From assembly GCA_963850595.1 (NCBI GenBank), contig CAWKLS010000005.1, positions 186,001 through 250,000 of the forward strand: a DNA stretch of 64,000 nucleotides, given 5' to 3'. Below the pieces are notes generated by a model. The model did not search any database. It was not told where the DNA came from and saw only the letters and a program-made list of their open reading frames with translations. Made by a program: the position numbers and the translations under genes. How positions within the stretch are numbered: the stretch's first letter is position 1; every line of letters starts with the position of its first letter. The DNA comes from CAHJXG01 sp963850595. Lineage in GTDB: Bacteria > Pseudomonadota > Alphaproteobacteria > Acetobacterales > Acetobacteraceae. Shown here one piece after another: positions 27,038-36,364 of the stretch.

Positions 27038-29119
27038 TCAAGAGTGATTAGGGGTTGCAGGGTGGCTTGCGCCATGCAGGCGGCGATGGCGTAACCGGTC
27101 AATCTCGGCCTCATCGGCCTGAATAAGCCAAACGTTTTGGGTCAGCACCGGCACTTTGCGGGCGACGACCACCCCACGCTGGATCCAGCGATGGATTGTG
27201 GCCTTAGGAGCGTCAAGCCGGGCCGCGAGTTCGTCGATGGTCATCTCTCCCGGTTCACGCCCTTGCAGCCGGGCCGCCCACGACATGTGAGGAGCGACGG
27301 GCATACCTATGCGACGCAGCAAGCTGCGCACCATCACGGCGGTGTGGGTCGACCGGCGCTTGGGCGGCGTCCAACCCTCGGCGTTCAGGACACCGGCGAT
27401 CGCCGGGGCCTTGTGGCCTTCTGCATGCAGATCACGGATGCGCTGCAGCAGGGCGACATGGTCGCTTCGTTGCGTCAGGTGGGCCACTGGCCGCCGCAGG
27501 TCATGCTGGGTCTGCACGCCGCCAGCCCAATGGCACTCGACCCGAACGATCTCGCTTTTGCCCTGCACCGTGACGACGACGCGGTCCAGCATCAAGCGTG
27601 CGATGGCCTGCCGGTCCGCCGCAGTGGTGGTGGGGGCCGTCCAGAGCGCTGGGATATCTGATGCCAGGCGCTCAATCGCGGCGCGTTCGTCGCTCGTCAG
27701 CGGCAAGGCCTGGCCCGCCAGGAACCGTTCATGCTCGGCCTTCAGGCGCACCTCGTCGGCCAGCGCCGCCTCCCAGCGCTGCTCCAGGGTGCGCACCACG
27801 AGCCGGTTCTCCGGCTCGACGGCGTCGTATTGGCGCTGGGCCCGCTCGACCTCGTAGCGCGCCCGTTCCAGCCGCTGCCGCCATTGCCGGTGCAGGGCCG
27901 TGCGCTCCAGTTCAAGATCCTCCGCCAGGTGCAGGCTGACCTCCAAGGCAGCCGGCGCGAGCGCTTGCAGCATCAGCTCGCCCACCAGCACGTCCAGCGC
28001 CCGTCCGCTGAGGGACTGACACAGGGGCGCGCCGTAGTTCATCGCGAGCCGCGAGCAGCAGTAGCGCTGGAAACGGCCCCCGTTCGGGTATTGCGCCGCC
28101 ATGCGCTGGCCGCAGCGGCCGCATACGATCAAGTTCGCAAGCAGGGCCGGGCCGCCCCGGGGAATGCCGCGCTGTGCGCTGCGGTTGGCCACGATCTGCT
28201 CCAGGTTCCGCTCGTATGCCTCCCAGCTGATGTAGGCAGGCCAGCGGTTCCTGATCAACACCGCCGGGTCGCCGGCTTTCTGGCCCGTGCTAGGGTGCCC
28301 CGGCTTTTGGCGGCGCGGATCGACGCCGCGCCGTCCATAAGCATAGGCGCCGGCATACAGCGGGCTTTGCAGCATCTCCGACAACGTGAAGCGGTTCGGC
28401 GCATGCCACTCCAACTCGCCCTTCGCCGCTCCTGTCCGGACACGATACGGCAGCTGGATGTCGTGTGCGACGAGATGGGCGAGCACTCCGTTGATCGTGC
28501 GGCGGCGCTCGAACGTGTCAAACACCAGGCGCACGGTTGCCTGCACCTGCTCGTCGCTGTCGAACACGACCTCGCCTGCACGGCTGCGCAAGTAGCCGCG
28601 CGGCAGGTTAAAGAACAGCTCGCCACGCTGCGCCTTGGCGCGGCGTCCCTCCAGCATGCGGATCTTGAGCATGTGTAGCTCTGCCTCGCTCATCGTGCCT
28701 TTGAGCCCAAGAAGTAGCCTGTCGTTGAAGCCGCCCGCGTCGTACACGCCGTCGGTGTCGGCAATGAGCGTATCGAACAGCGCGCAGACCTCGAGCAGCT
28801 GGTGCCAGTCCCGGCACGACCGCGCCAAGCGCGACATCTCGACACCCAGCACCAGCCCGACATGGCCCAGGCCGACCTCGGTCATCAGCCGCTGGAAGCC
28901 AGGGCGGTTGGCCGTCGTGGTCCCAGAGCGGCCCAGGTCGTCATCGATCACCTCCACCCTCTGGCGTGCCCAGCCGAGCTGGAGGGCGCGCTCGACCAGG
29001 GCGTATTGCAGGCGCGTCGACTCCTGGTTCTGCTCGACCTGCCGCAGGGTGGACTGCCGAACGTAGACCAAAGCCAGGCGGTCCTGATGACGGCCTTGCA
29101 CCTTCTCCGAGACGCTCAT
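27038..29119 (-). CDS. Large serine recombinase
   Basis: A 693-residue site-specific recombinase. The start at 29119 is chosen for the strong GAGGAGGGG ribosome site 5-8 bases upstream; an in-frame ATG lies at 29152. LALVYVRQST near residue 14 holds the catalytic serine in the resolvase YxRxS motif. GVEMSRLARSCRDW supplies the helix E arginine. After the resolvase domain come a recombinase domain and a zinc ribbon (CGRCGQRM ... YCCSR ... CQSL). A coiled-coil stretch rich in E/R follows. The C-terminus has a MerR/excisionase-like helix-turn-helix (MTIDELAARLDAPKATIHRW). It is antisense to the transposase it interrupts. Confidence 0.9.
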   Translation of the reverse strand: MSVSEKVQGRHQDRLALVYVRQSTLRQVEQNQESTRLQYALVERALQLGWARQRVEVIDDDLGRSGTTTANRPGFQRLMTEVGLGHVGLVLGVEMSRLARSCRDWHQLLEVCALFDTLIADTDGVYDAGGFNDRLLLGLKGTMSEAELHMLKIRMLEGRRAKAQRGELFFNLPRGYLRSRAGEVVFDSDEQVQATVRLVFDTFERRRTINGVLAHLVAHDIQLPYRVRTGAAKGELEWHAPNRFTLSEMLQSPLYAGAYAYGRRGVDPRRQKPGHPSTGQKAGDPAVLIRNRWPAYISWEAYERNLEQIVANRSAQRGIPRGGPALLANLIVCGRCGQRMAAQYPNGGRFQRYCCSRLAMNYGAPLCQSLSGRALDVLVGELMLQALAPAALEVSLHLAEDLELERTALHRQWRQRLERARYEVERAQRQYDAVEPENRLVVRTLEQRWEAALADEVRLKAEHERFLAGQALPLTSDERAAIERLASDIPALWTAPTTTAADRQAIARLMLDRVVVTVQGKSEIVRVECHWAGGVQTQHDLRRPVAHLTQRSDHVALLQRIRDLHAEGHKAPAIAGVLNAEGWTPPKRRSTHTAVMVRSLLRRIGMPVAPHMSWAARLQGREPGEMTIDELAARLDAPKATIHRWIQRGVVVARKVPVLTQNVWLIQADEAEIDRLRHRRLHGASHPATPNHS

Positions 29120-29261
29120 GGTGCCCCTCCTCACCGGTTGTGCGTCGGTCATGGCCGCAGCCCTCCTCGATGGGCTCCAGCACCAGAGGGCGGCGGACGA
29201 GATGGCCGAGCAGGACCGCAAGCCGCCGGCGCGTCGCAGCCGGCAGCTGCGTCCAGGTCAT
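28941..29261 (-). CDS. Small ORF overlapping the recombinase start, accessory candidate
   Basis: A frame starting at 29261 reads MTWTQLPAATRRRLAVLLGHLVRR and continues about 106 residues, overlapping the 5' end of the recombinase gene in another frame. Similar short helical openings are, from memory, seen upstream of recombinases of this kind, so at least the first 40 residues may be a real small protein. The remainder is Arg/Gly/Pro-rich and looks like antisense or out-of-frame text; the true end may be earlier, as a frameshifted product. Function unknown. Confidence 0.3.
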   Translation of the reverse strand: MTWTQLPAATRRRLAVLLGHLVRRPLVLEPIEEGCGHDRRTTGEEGHHERLGEGARPSSGPPGFGLRSAVHPAAGRAEPGVDAPAIRPGRARPPARLGTPEGGGDR

Positions 29262-29395
29262 GATCGCTGCGGGAGATGCCTGCTTCACGGCGCGCCGCCA
29301 CCCAATGGACCAAACCGAGCAACGCTGCTCGGCCCAGTCTGGGTTGCCCTGTCGCCGAAAGTTGCTGTTCAGACGTTTCTATGGGGGTGGATGGA

Positions 29396-29705
29396 AAATC
29401 ATATCAAAAGCTGGAAGCGCCACCTCGCCGCCGACCGCACCTCGTGCACCAAGGCCACCGCCAACCAGTTCCGCCTGTTCCTGCACGGGGCCGCCTACTG
29501 GCTGATGTGGAGCCTTCGCACGCTCATGCCGCGCCGCTCGTCCTGGCGCACCGCGCAGTTCGACACGCTGCGGCTGCGCATGATCAAGCTCGCCGTGCGT
29601 GTCGTCGAGATGAAGACCCAGGTCAAACTGCACCTGCCCAGCACCGCACTGTGCCAGTCCATTCTGGCCTTCGTCCTCGGCCGTGTGCCGCGCCTGATCA
29701 GCTGA
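29396..29705 (+). pseudogene. IS1380-family transposase, 3' part
   Basis: The missing C-terminal quarter of the IS1380 transposase, beginning ENHIKSWKRHLAADRTSC and ending at RLIS before the stop at 29703-29705. It contains the conserved catalytic-Glu region (AENHIK) and the helical end (TANQFRLFLHGAAYWLMW). Together with the 5' part the intact protein would be about 450 residues, the usual size. It has no start of its own. Confidence 0.85.
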
Positions 29706-29920
29706 AAGGCGGGGCAGCGTGCCCCACCGCCACCCGCTTCCGCCAACCTCCAGCGCCGCCATATCGAGCCGACAGCATGCCAACCCCCTCAAGGCGGCAG
29801 CGATCCCGCACGCCCGCACAACCATCACGCGAGAAACACCTGTCTCAGCAAAGGGCCGCCCCAGGCCGATGAATAATGGCGGATAGCTAGGGTTCCGGGA
29901 GCAATCACGGGACCAAGCCG
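29706..29920. other. Right end of the IS element and pit promoter region
   Basis: This 215-base gap contains the IS1380 3' non-coding end with the right inverted repeat (to 29882) and 38 bases before the pit start. I see no further gene. Confidence 0.5.
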
Positions 29921-31549
29921 ATGTCGGACGCGACCATAATCTCTGCGGGAATGCCGGCAGCCAACACTGAGCGCCGTGGCCCTAACCTCGACGCCAAGCC
30001 GCATGCCTCGGTCCCCATCATTTTCATCGGCTTATTGATCGCTGGCGTCGCCTTCGTGGTCCAGGGCCTTACGCACGACATTGCCGAAGCGGGCGGGCCG
30101 CCGCTGGCAATCGCCGCCTTCGTGCTCCTCGGCCTCGCCTTGCTGATCGCGTTGGCGTTCGAGTTCGTCAACGGCTTCCACGACACCGCCAACGCGGTCG
30201 CCACGGTGATCTACACCCACAGCCTGCCGGCGCAGTGGGCGGTGATCTGGTCGGGCTTCTTCAACTTCCTTGGCGTGCTCACCTCGTCTGGCGCGGTCGC
30301 TTTCACCGTGGTGAGCCTGCTGCCGGTCGAGCTGATCCTGCAGGTCGGCAGCAGCGCCGGCTACGCGATGATTTTTGCGCTGTTGATCGCCGCGATCATC
30401 TGGAACTTGGGCACCTGGTCGCTCGGGCTGCCTGCGAGCTCGTCCCACACGCTGATCGGCTCGATCATCGGGGTGGGCCTCGCAAACCAGTTCATGAGCG
30501 CCGGGGCGGGCGTCTCCGGCGTGGATTGGAACCAGGTCTGGGGCGTGTTCAAGGCGCTGCTGATCAGTCCGATCGTCGGTTTCGTCGGCGCTGCACTGCT
30601 GTTGCTGCTGATGAAGACCGTCGTGAAGTCGAAGCACTTATACGAGGCCCCGGACGGCAACAGCAAGCCGCCCACCTGGATACGCGGCCTGCTGATCCTG
30701 ACCTGCACCGGCGTGTCGTTCGCGCACGGCTCGAATGACGGACAGAAGGGCATGGGGCTGATCATGCTTATTCTCATCGGCGTGGCGCCGACCGCCTATG
30801 CGCTGAACCGCGCGCTGCCCGACAGCAGCACGCCCGCCTTCATGCAGGCGACCGAGCGGGTCGAGGGCGTGTTCACCGCCCGTGCGCAGAACGACACCAT
30901 CCCGGCCGACCAGGCGCGGGGCCGGGTGATCCGGGCCGTGCAGGAAAAAAGCTTTGACCAGCCCGAGGTGTTCGCGGCGATGTCCAGCCTCGCGCACGAC
31001 ATGGCGGCGCAGGTGCAGGGCTACGGCGCGATCAAGCGCATTCCGGCGGAGCAGGTGCAGAACGTCCGCAACGACATGTTCCTGGCGTCCGAGGCGGTGC
31101 GCCAGATGGAGAAGCAGCACGTGGCGTTCAACGGCGATGAGAGCGCCGCGCTGAAAGGCTGGAAGGGTGAGCTCAACTCCGGCACCAAGTTTATCCCGCT
31201 TTGGGTCAAGGTCGCAGTAGCGGTGGCGCTCGGCCTCGGCACGATGATCGGCTGGAAGCAAATCGTGGTGACCGTCGGCGAGCGGATCGGCAAGACGCAT
31301 TTGACCTATGGCCAGGGCGCGGCTGCCGAGCTGGTGGCGATGATGACGATCGGCGCCGCGGACGTGTATGGCTTGCCGGTCTCCACAACGCACGTGCTAT
31401 CCAGCGGCGTCGCCGGCACCATGGCGGCCAATGGATCGGGCCTGCAATGGAGCACCGTGCGCAGCATCGCGATGGCCTGGGTGCTCACCTTGCCCGCGGC
31501 GGCGTTGCTGGCTGGGGCGCTGTATTATTTGTTACGCCAGATTTTCTAA
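29921..31549 (+). CDS. pit: Inorganic phosphate transporter (PiT family)
   Basis: A 542-residue low-affinity phosphate permease of the inner membrane. The two diagnostic PiT repeats are FEFVNGFHDTANAVATVIYT (about residues 79-98) and FAHGSNDGQKGMG in the second half. LGLPASSSHTLIGSIIG and YGLPVSTTHVLSSGVAG are the matched SSSHT/STTH signatures. Between helices at about residues 300-420 is a long hydrophilic loop, as in the extended PiT proteins of proteobacteria. It starts just outside the IS1380 right end, so the insertion may have replaced or moved its upstream promoter region. It is convergent with the yhaN-like gene. Confidence 0.93.
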   Translation: MSDATIISAGMPAANTERRGPNLDAKPHASVPIIFIGLLIAGVAFVVQGLTHDIAEAGGPPLAIAAFVLLGLALLIALAFEFVNGFHDTANAVATVIYTHSLPAQWAVIWSGFFNFLGVLTSSGAVAFTVVSLLPVELILQVGSSAGYAMIFALLIAAIIWNLGTWSLGLPASSSHTLIGSIIGVGLANQFMSAGAGVSGVDWNQVWGVFKALLISPIVGFVGAALLLLLMKTVVKSKHLYEAPDGNSKPPTWIRGLLILTCTGVSFAHGSNDGQKGMGLIMLILIGVAPTAYALNRALPDSSTPAFMQATERVEGVFTARAQNDTIPADQARGRVIRAVQEKSFDQPEVFAAMSSLAHDMAAQVQGYGAIKRIPAEQVQNVRNDMFLASEAVRQMEKQHVAFNGDESAALKGWKGELNSGTKFIPLWVKVAVAVALGLGTMIGWKQIVVTVGERIGKTHLTYGQGAAAELVAMMTIGAADVYGLPVSTTHVLSSGVAGTMAANGSGLQWSTVRSIAMAWVLTLPAAALLAGALYYLLRQIF

Positions 31550-31614
31550 GAAGACTGGCTGTGGCGGCGCGCGCTTCGGCCTGCTTTCCAATGAAAGCGT
31601 GCCCATCGCTTTGT

Positions 31615-34600
31615 TCAAAACCGCTGGACAGCCACGCACCCCGGCGGCAACGCCTTCGCAAGCTGCGCGACATGCTCGTGGTGCGTGAGCACGATGACCT
31701 GCAGGTGGGTGCTCAGATCCACCAATGCGCGGAGTGCCGCGGTCGCACGTGCATCGTCAAACGTCTGCAAGATGTCATCTGCGATGAACGGCAATGGCGA
31801 GGCCGCAGCGCAATGCTCTTTCAGCGCCACCATGCGGAGCGCCAAATAAAGCTGGTCCCGCGTGCCTTCCGAGAGCTGGTGCAGCTCTTTGCGTTCCTCG
31901 GGAAACCGGTGTTCGATCGCGTGCAGCGCCGCGCCGTCTAGGCTGTCTTCCGCCACCCTGATGCCATAAGCGCCGTCCGTCACAGCGGCGAATGCTTCCG
32001 AGATGTTTTTAATGCCGCCGCCGTCCTGTTCCACGGCCTCCATGGCGCGGGCCAGCATGCCGGCCGCGATCTGCAGCACAAGCTGCTCTTCGAGACGCCG
32101 GGCATACAGCGCACTGGCCGCCTCGTATTCAGCGCGCGCCTCGATCGCGGCGGTAGCCTCGGCATCGGCGTCGAACGCGATCCGAAGCTTTTCGAGCCGG
32201 ATCGCCGCCGCCTCGGCGCGCACGCCGGCATCGCTCGCCGCCGCCTCCGCCGCGTCGCGCTTGCCCGGCATGGCCTCGGGCGCCACCGCCGCCGCGTCCA
32301 CCAGGAGAGCCTCCAACACCCGGCCATCACCGTGCTCCTGCAGCCCAGCCAGGGCGGTGTCCCGCATGGCCGCATGCCGGGCGTGTTCCCGGGCGGCGAT
32401 GATGCGGGCGTCGGCGTCCTCGGCGGTCTGGGCGCCCGCGGCCGCAATGGCCGCCTCCAGCGTCCGCTGCGCCTGGCCAGCCTGTTCCGCCGCATCGGCC
32501 AGCGCCTTGCGGCTTTGCTGAAGGCCGACCTGCGCCTGTTCCCAGCCGCTGTCTGCCTCGACCGCCCGGCGGGACCGGGCCACCAAGGCGCGGGCGGTTG
32601 CGGCCGGATCTTGCGCCATGGGTTCGCCCAATGCGCTGGCGAGCCTGCGGACGATCGCGGCAAAACCGTCAAGATCCGACTGCATATCGTTGATCCGGGC
32701 ACTGAGCGCCACAGCGTCCCGGTCGTGCTGGTCGAGAGCCGCGATCCGGTCGAGCACCACCGCCGTCGCGTCGGGACGCTCGCCGGACGGCCGCCCGAGG
32801 CGGTCCAGCGTCGCCGCCCAACCCGTGTCCCACTCCGCAAGCTCGGCTACTGCCGTCGCGAGCACGTCGGCTGCGTCCCGCAGCTCGCGCCGTTCTGCGT
32901 CCAGCCGCGCCTGTCGTAGGGTCAAAGCCCGGTCGGCCATCTGCGCCGCCACAAGCCGCGCATCGCCAAGCGCCAATAGGGCCGGCAAGGGCTGGTCCTG
33001 CACCGCCAGCAGTGCCGCCAGCCGTCGGGCCCACGCCGCATGCGCATTCGCCAGGGCGGCAAACGCGCCCTCCGCCAACTCGGCCTCCAACATTGCCTCG
33101 ATCACTCGAAGCCGCGCTGCGAGCAGGCTGCGCACATCGGCCATGGTCGCGTCCTGACCGAGGCCGAGCGGCGCGCATGCTGTAAACCAATTCTCACCCG
33201 CCTTAACGGCTGTATCGCTGGCGGCCGCCGCCTTTTGGCACGCCAAGTCCCATTCCGCATCGAGGGCTGCCACTTGCCGGGCCAGCCCGTCGGCCTCCTT
33301 GACGCGGTCCAACTCCGCAATCCGTTGGTCCGCAAGATCGTCGGCGGCACGGACCTGCCGTTCGAACACCAGCGGCAGCGGCTCATCGCCGGCGTAAGCG
33401 TGCTCCCCCGCGGCGTCCGGCAGACCCGGCGAAAACGCACGGCGCAAGATCAGCCGCCAGCCGCGGTCCCGCTCCGCCCGGGAAGCGGCGATGGCGGCGT
33501 CGTCCGGCAATGGCCGCTCATGCAGCGAGGCCAAGCGGCCGAGCGCCGTCTCTCGTTCAGAGCGCAACCGGACCTGCGCAGCCTTGGCCTCCCGGTCCAC
33601 ACCCGTGGCAGCGATGCGTGCAGCATCCAGCCGATCGAATGCGGCCTCAGCCGCGGGAGCCAGGGCGCGCAACGCCGGGGCACCACCGGTCCAGCCCGGC
33701 GCCAGGGCGAGCGATGCACGCAAATGCGCCTGGGCGGTGCGCACGGCCTCGGCGGCCTCGGCGGCGTGCTGGGCCGGACTCCGGTCGGCGCGTATCTCCT
33801 GCAGCAGCGCAAGCAGCCCTTCGGGCGCCGGCACCGCTGCGGCAGGCTCCTGCTCGGCGTCCGCCTGCGCCCGCTGCGCCTTACGCAGCCGAGCCTCCGC
33901 CAGATCTCGCGCCTTGCGCCGCGCCGCGTGCTCCGTAATGGCCGCCCGTGCCGCTGTCATGACCGCGACGGGCGGCACCAGCGATCCCGCCCGATCTGCC
34001 GGAACCATGGCGCCGATATCCCGCAGCGCCGTGCCGACCAGCACCAGCGCCGCATCGCGGTCGATCCGCCGGGCGGCGAGGTCCTTTGCAGCCTTCTCGG
34101 CCTTGCCCAGCATACCCGGCAGGCGGGCCAGCTCCTCCGCGTGCCGTCCGGCGGCCGCATCCCGCCCGATTCCGGCAGCCTGGGCCAGCGCGATGTCGAG
34201 CGCTTCCTGCGCCGCCAGCCGCTTTGCCTGCGCCATCGCCACCCCGCCGCGCGCGTCCGCGAGCCGCTGGTCGAGTCCCGGCGGCAACGCGGGCGCATCC
34301 GGATGGTCAGCAAACCATGTATCGGCGTCCGTCAGCGCCGTGAGATGCGGGCGCGTGAGGGCGATGCGGTTGAGCCGCCGCGTGTCGGCCAGCGCGTTCT
34401 GATGATCCCGCTTGGCGGCGGCATGTTCGGCTCGCTGCGCCTCCAGGTCGCGCTCCTGCTGCTCGCGGTGCGCCGGTCGCTGGACAGCCAAGCGGTCGGC
34501 GGTGCGCGCGCGGTCCAGGGCGGCCATCGCGGCGTTGAGCGGCGGCTTGCTTTTGCCCGGACCCCAATTTGCCTGGCGCCGCGCTTCGATCTCCGCACGC

Positions 34601-35064
34601 ACCGCCTTGGCCGGCGCGAGCTCCCCGGTGCCCGACAGCAGCGCACCGGCCAGCGTCTCGCCGCCCTTCAGGTCCGTGCCGCCCTGGCGCAGCCGCGTCG
34701 TGTCGAGCGCAAAAAGCTGCTCGAGCTGCCGCGGCGTGCTCTCCTTGCGCATCGCGGCATAGCGGGCCGGATCGGTCGTCGTGCGCTGCGGCTTGCCCTG
34801 GCGCGTCCAGCCAAATCCGAACGGCGTGCCGTCCGCGGCGATCGCCTCGGCGTGCAGCGCCATGTCGGGATAGCCGAAGCGGAACTTCATGGGGCTCTGC
34901 AGCGGGATGTCGAACAGGAGGTCATGGAATGCCTGCCTCATCACCGATTTACCCGCGCCGTTCGGCGCCATCACCAGCGTGATGCGGCCCGGCTCGGTGG
35001 CAAACGCCAGGTCGGTCGCTTCAAAGCAGCCATAGTGCCTGATGCTGAGCCGCCGGAGCCGCAT
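31615..35064 (-). CDS. yhaN: YhaN-like AAA ATPase with long coiled coil
   Basis: A 1149-residue SMC/SbcC-type ATPase of the YhaN family. LVMAPNGAGKSVMRQAF near residue 36 is Walker A. The centre is a long Ala/Glu/Arg-rich coiled coil. The C-terminus has the ABC-type signature LSEGTRDQLYLALRMVAL, Walker B with LPFIADDILQTFDDAR and the H-loop VIVLTHHEHVAQL. The start at 35064 shares one base with the stop of the partner nuclease gene (TGATG). YhaN with YhaO forms an SbcCD/Rad50-Mre11-like complex thought to process DNA ends. Frames extending further upstream are antisense noise. Confidence 0.85.
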   Translation of the reverse strand: MRLRRLSIRHYGCFEATDLAFATEPGRITLVMAPNGAGKSVMRQAFHDLLFDIPLQSPMKFRFGYPDMALHAEAIAADGTPFGFGWTRQGKPQRTTTDPARYAAMRKESTPRQLEQLFALDTTRLRQGGTDLKGGETLAGALLSGTGELAPAKAVRAEIEARRQANWGPGKSKPPLNAAMAALDRARTADRLAVQRPAHREQQERDLEAQRAEHAAAKRDHQNALADTRRLNRIALTRPHLTALTDADTWFADHPDAPALPPGLDQRLADARGGVAMAQAKRLAAQEALDIALAQAAGIGRDAAAGRHAEELARLPGMLGKAEKAAKDLAARRIDRDAALVLVGTALRDIGAMVPADRAGSLVPPVAVMTAARAAITEHAARRKARDLAEARLRKAQRAQADAEQEPAAAVPAPEGLLALLQEIRADRSPAQHAAEAAEAVRTAQAHLRASLALAPGWTGGAPALRALAPAAEAAFDRLDAARIAATGVDREAKAAQVRLRSERETALGRLASLHERPLPDDAAIAASRAERDRGWRLILRRAFSPGLPDAAGEHAYAGDEPLPLVFERQVRAADDLADQRIAELDRVKEADGLARQVAALDAEWDLACQKAAAASDTAVKAGENWFTACAPLGLGQDATMADVRSLLAARLRVIEAMLEAELAEGAFAALANAHAAWARRLAALLAVQDQPLPALLALGDARLVAAQMADRALTLRQARLDAERRELRDAADVLATAVAELAEWDTGWAATLDRLGRPSGERPDATAVVLDRIAALDQHDRDAVALSARINDMQSDLDGFAAIVRRLASALGEPMAQDPAATARALVARSRRAVEADSGWEQAQVGLQQSRKALADAAEQAGQAQRTLEAAIAAAGAQTAEDADARIIAAREHARHAAMRDTALAGLQEHGDGRVLEALLVDAAAVAPEAMPGKRDAAEAAASDAGVRAEAAAIRLEKLRIAFDADAEATAAIEARAEYEAASALYARRLEEQLVLQIAAGMLARAMEAVEQDGGGIKNISEAFAAVTDGAYGIRVAEDSLDGAALHAIEHRFPEERKELHQLSEGTRDQLYLALRMVALKEHCAAASPLPFIADDILQTFDDARATAALRALVDLSTHLQVIVLTHHEHVAQLAKALPPGCVAVQRF

Positions 35065-36296
35065 CAGCGCCGCGCCAGCTCGGCGAGCAGCAGCGCCCGT
35101 GCGCGCTCCACCAAGTGTTCCGGCATCTGGCCCGCGTGAATGGCGTGCGCCGGGTGGTCCCGGTCCAGCACGCCCTCGGCCCGGCGGAGCTGGTCGGCGA
35201 CGAAAGCCTGCAGGCCGGCATCGACCGGCACTGGCTGTTCCAGCGCATGGATCAGCGCGCCGACGGCGCCGGGCTGCGCGCGCATGGCCGCGAGATCGAG
35301 CATGGGGCGGGTCGCGACGCGTACGTCCTCGATCCAAAGCTCCTCTGGTCCAGCAACCTCGGCCGCAGCGGCGCGCACCTCCTGCAGCGTCGCATCCGGC
35401 GAACGGACGAGTTCCGCGTGAACGGGACAGTCGCCGACCAAGGTGACGCGGACCGCCAGCATCCGCGCCTCGGCCAGCAGGACGGCCTGGTCGAGCGCCA
35501 GCCGCACCCGGTTCAGCACCGCCTCCATTCCCGTGGCGCCGGTTGCGTCCACGTCCAGCCGCAGCCACCGCAGCACATCCAGCGCCTGGTGCTCCAGCGC
35601 AACCTTGCCGTCGGTGACGGTCACCAGGGTTGCGCCCTTGGAGCCTTCCTCCTTGACGTGACGGCCCTGGATGTTGCCGGGGAACACGGCCCAGGGATCC
35701 CGCGACACCACGCTGCGGGTATGCACATGGCCCAGCGCCCAATAGTCGTAGCCGCGCCGCGCGAGGTCGGCCACGCTGCAGGGCGCGTAATTGTCGTGTT
35801 CCGCCGAGCCGCAGGCCGTATGCAGCAGGCCGATGTTGAACAGGCCCTCGACCCGGTCCGGATAGCCGAGCGCCAGGTTGTCGGTGACGGCTGGGGTGGC
35901 GAAACTCTGCCCATGCACGGCGACCGGCGCCCCGGCCAGCCTCCGGGTCTCGGGCTTGCTGGCCCGCAGCATGCCGGGAAGGCTCAGCTTTTTCGTCAGC
36001 ACCTGCTCGGCGTCATGGTTGCCGCTGATCGCCACGACCTCGATCTTTTCGCGGGTCAGCCGGGCAAGCTGCTGCACCAGGAACTGCCCGCAGCGCCAAT
36101 CTCTTTGATCGCCGTCATAGAGATCCCCCGCCAGCAGCACGAAGGCGACCCGGCGCTTGATCGCCAGGTTCACCAGGTTGGTGAGGGCCTGCCGGGTGGC
36201 GCCGCGAATTCGCTCCGCCGGCGCCCCCGCGTCGAGGCCGCGGAGCGGGCTGTCGAGGTGCAGGTCGGCAGCGTGCAGGAAAGTGAAACTTGGCAT
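35064..36296 (-). CDS. yhaO: YhaO-like metallophosphoesterase / DNA exonuclease
   Basis: A 410-residue Mre11/SbcD-class calcineurin-like nuclease. Metal-binding motifs occur in order: ADLHLDSPL (D11, H13), AGDLYDGD (D58), ISGNHDAEQ (N93, H94), LLHTACG and ALGHVHTRSV. The first 270 residues form the nuclease; the rest is the accessory domain of YhaO proteins that contacts the ATPase. It is translationally coupled to the yhaN-like gene downstream (TGATG), so a two-subunit ATP-dependent nuclease is expected. A role in double-strand break processing or defence against foreign DNA is inferred from the family. Confidence 0.87.
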   Translation of the reverse strand: MPSFTFLHAADLHLDSPLRGLDAGAPAERIRGATRQALTNLVNLAIKRRVAFVLLAGDLYDGDQRDWRCGQFLVQQLARLTREKIEVVAISGNHDAEQVLTKKLSLPGMLRASKPETRRLAGAPVAVHGQSFATPAVTDNLALGYPDRVEGLFNIGLLHTACGSAEHDNYAPCSVADLARRGYDYWALGHVHTRSVVSRDPWAVFPGNIQGRHVKEEGSKGATLVTVTDGKVALEHQALDVLRWLRLDVDATGATGMEAVLNRVRLALDQAVLLAEARMLAVRVTLVGDCPVHAELVRSPDATLQEVRAAAAEVAGPEELWIEDVRVATRPMLDLAAMRAQPGAVGALIHALEQPVPVDAGLQAFVADQLRRAEGVLDRDHPAHAIHAGQMPEHLVERARALLLAELARR

Positions 36297-36364
36297 GGCG
36301 CCAACATAACCGGCGCGCCGATTCGGTCCTGCGCAGATTTGTTGGTTTTAGTCGGCGCTCCGGC

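Larger units (their letters stand above)
27016..29395 (-). mobile_element. Serine-recombinase element inserted in the IS1380 transposase
   Basis: About 2380 bases separate the two halves of the transposase. The left junction reads GGCGGAGATC (27010-27019) and the right junction GGATGGAAAATC (29389-29400). Both share the trinucleotide GGA, and joining them restores QAENHIKSWK. No terminal inverted repeats and no longer target duplication are seen. This fits site-specific integration by the large serine recombinase the element encodes, with a crossover within the shared bases. The cargo is only the recombinase gene and a small overlapping upstream frame. Confidence 0.6.
25881..29882 (+). mobile_element. 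IS1380-family insertion sequence, interrupted by a recombinase element
   Basis: The outer element carries an IS1380-type transposase. Imperfect terminal inverted repeats are proposed at 25881-25899 (CCTGAATAATTCATGAGGG) and 29864-29882 (reverse complement CCGCCATTATTCATCGGCC); 11 of 19 positions agree, with the core ATNATTCAT. Flanking tetranucleotides TTAG and ATAG differ by one base, so a target duplication is only suggestive. Without the 2.38-kb insert the element would be about 1.6 kb, normal for the family. It lies between ahcY and pit. Confidence 0.6.

Noticed and set aside
25876..29887. Clear target-site duplication of the IS1380 element
   Set aside because: The flanking tetranucleotides (TTAG, ATAG) differ by one base, so a duplication cannot be claimed.
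33040..35139. 699-residue plus-strand frame
   Set aside because: Antisense of the high-GC YhaN-like coiled coil; composition-driven with no motif.
35065..35742. Upstream extension of the YhaN-like frame to 1375 residues
   Set aside because: It lies opposite in frame to the YhaO-like nuclease on the same strand; the ATG at 35064 coupled to the yhaO stop gives the conserved N-terminus.
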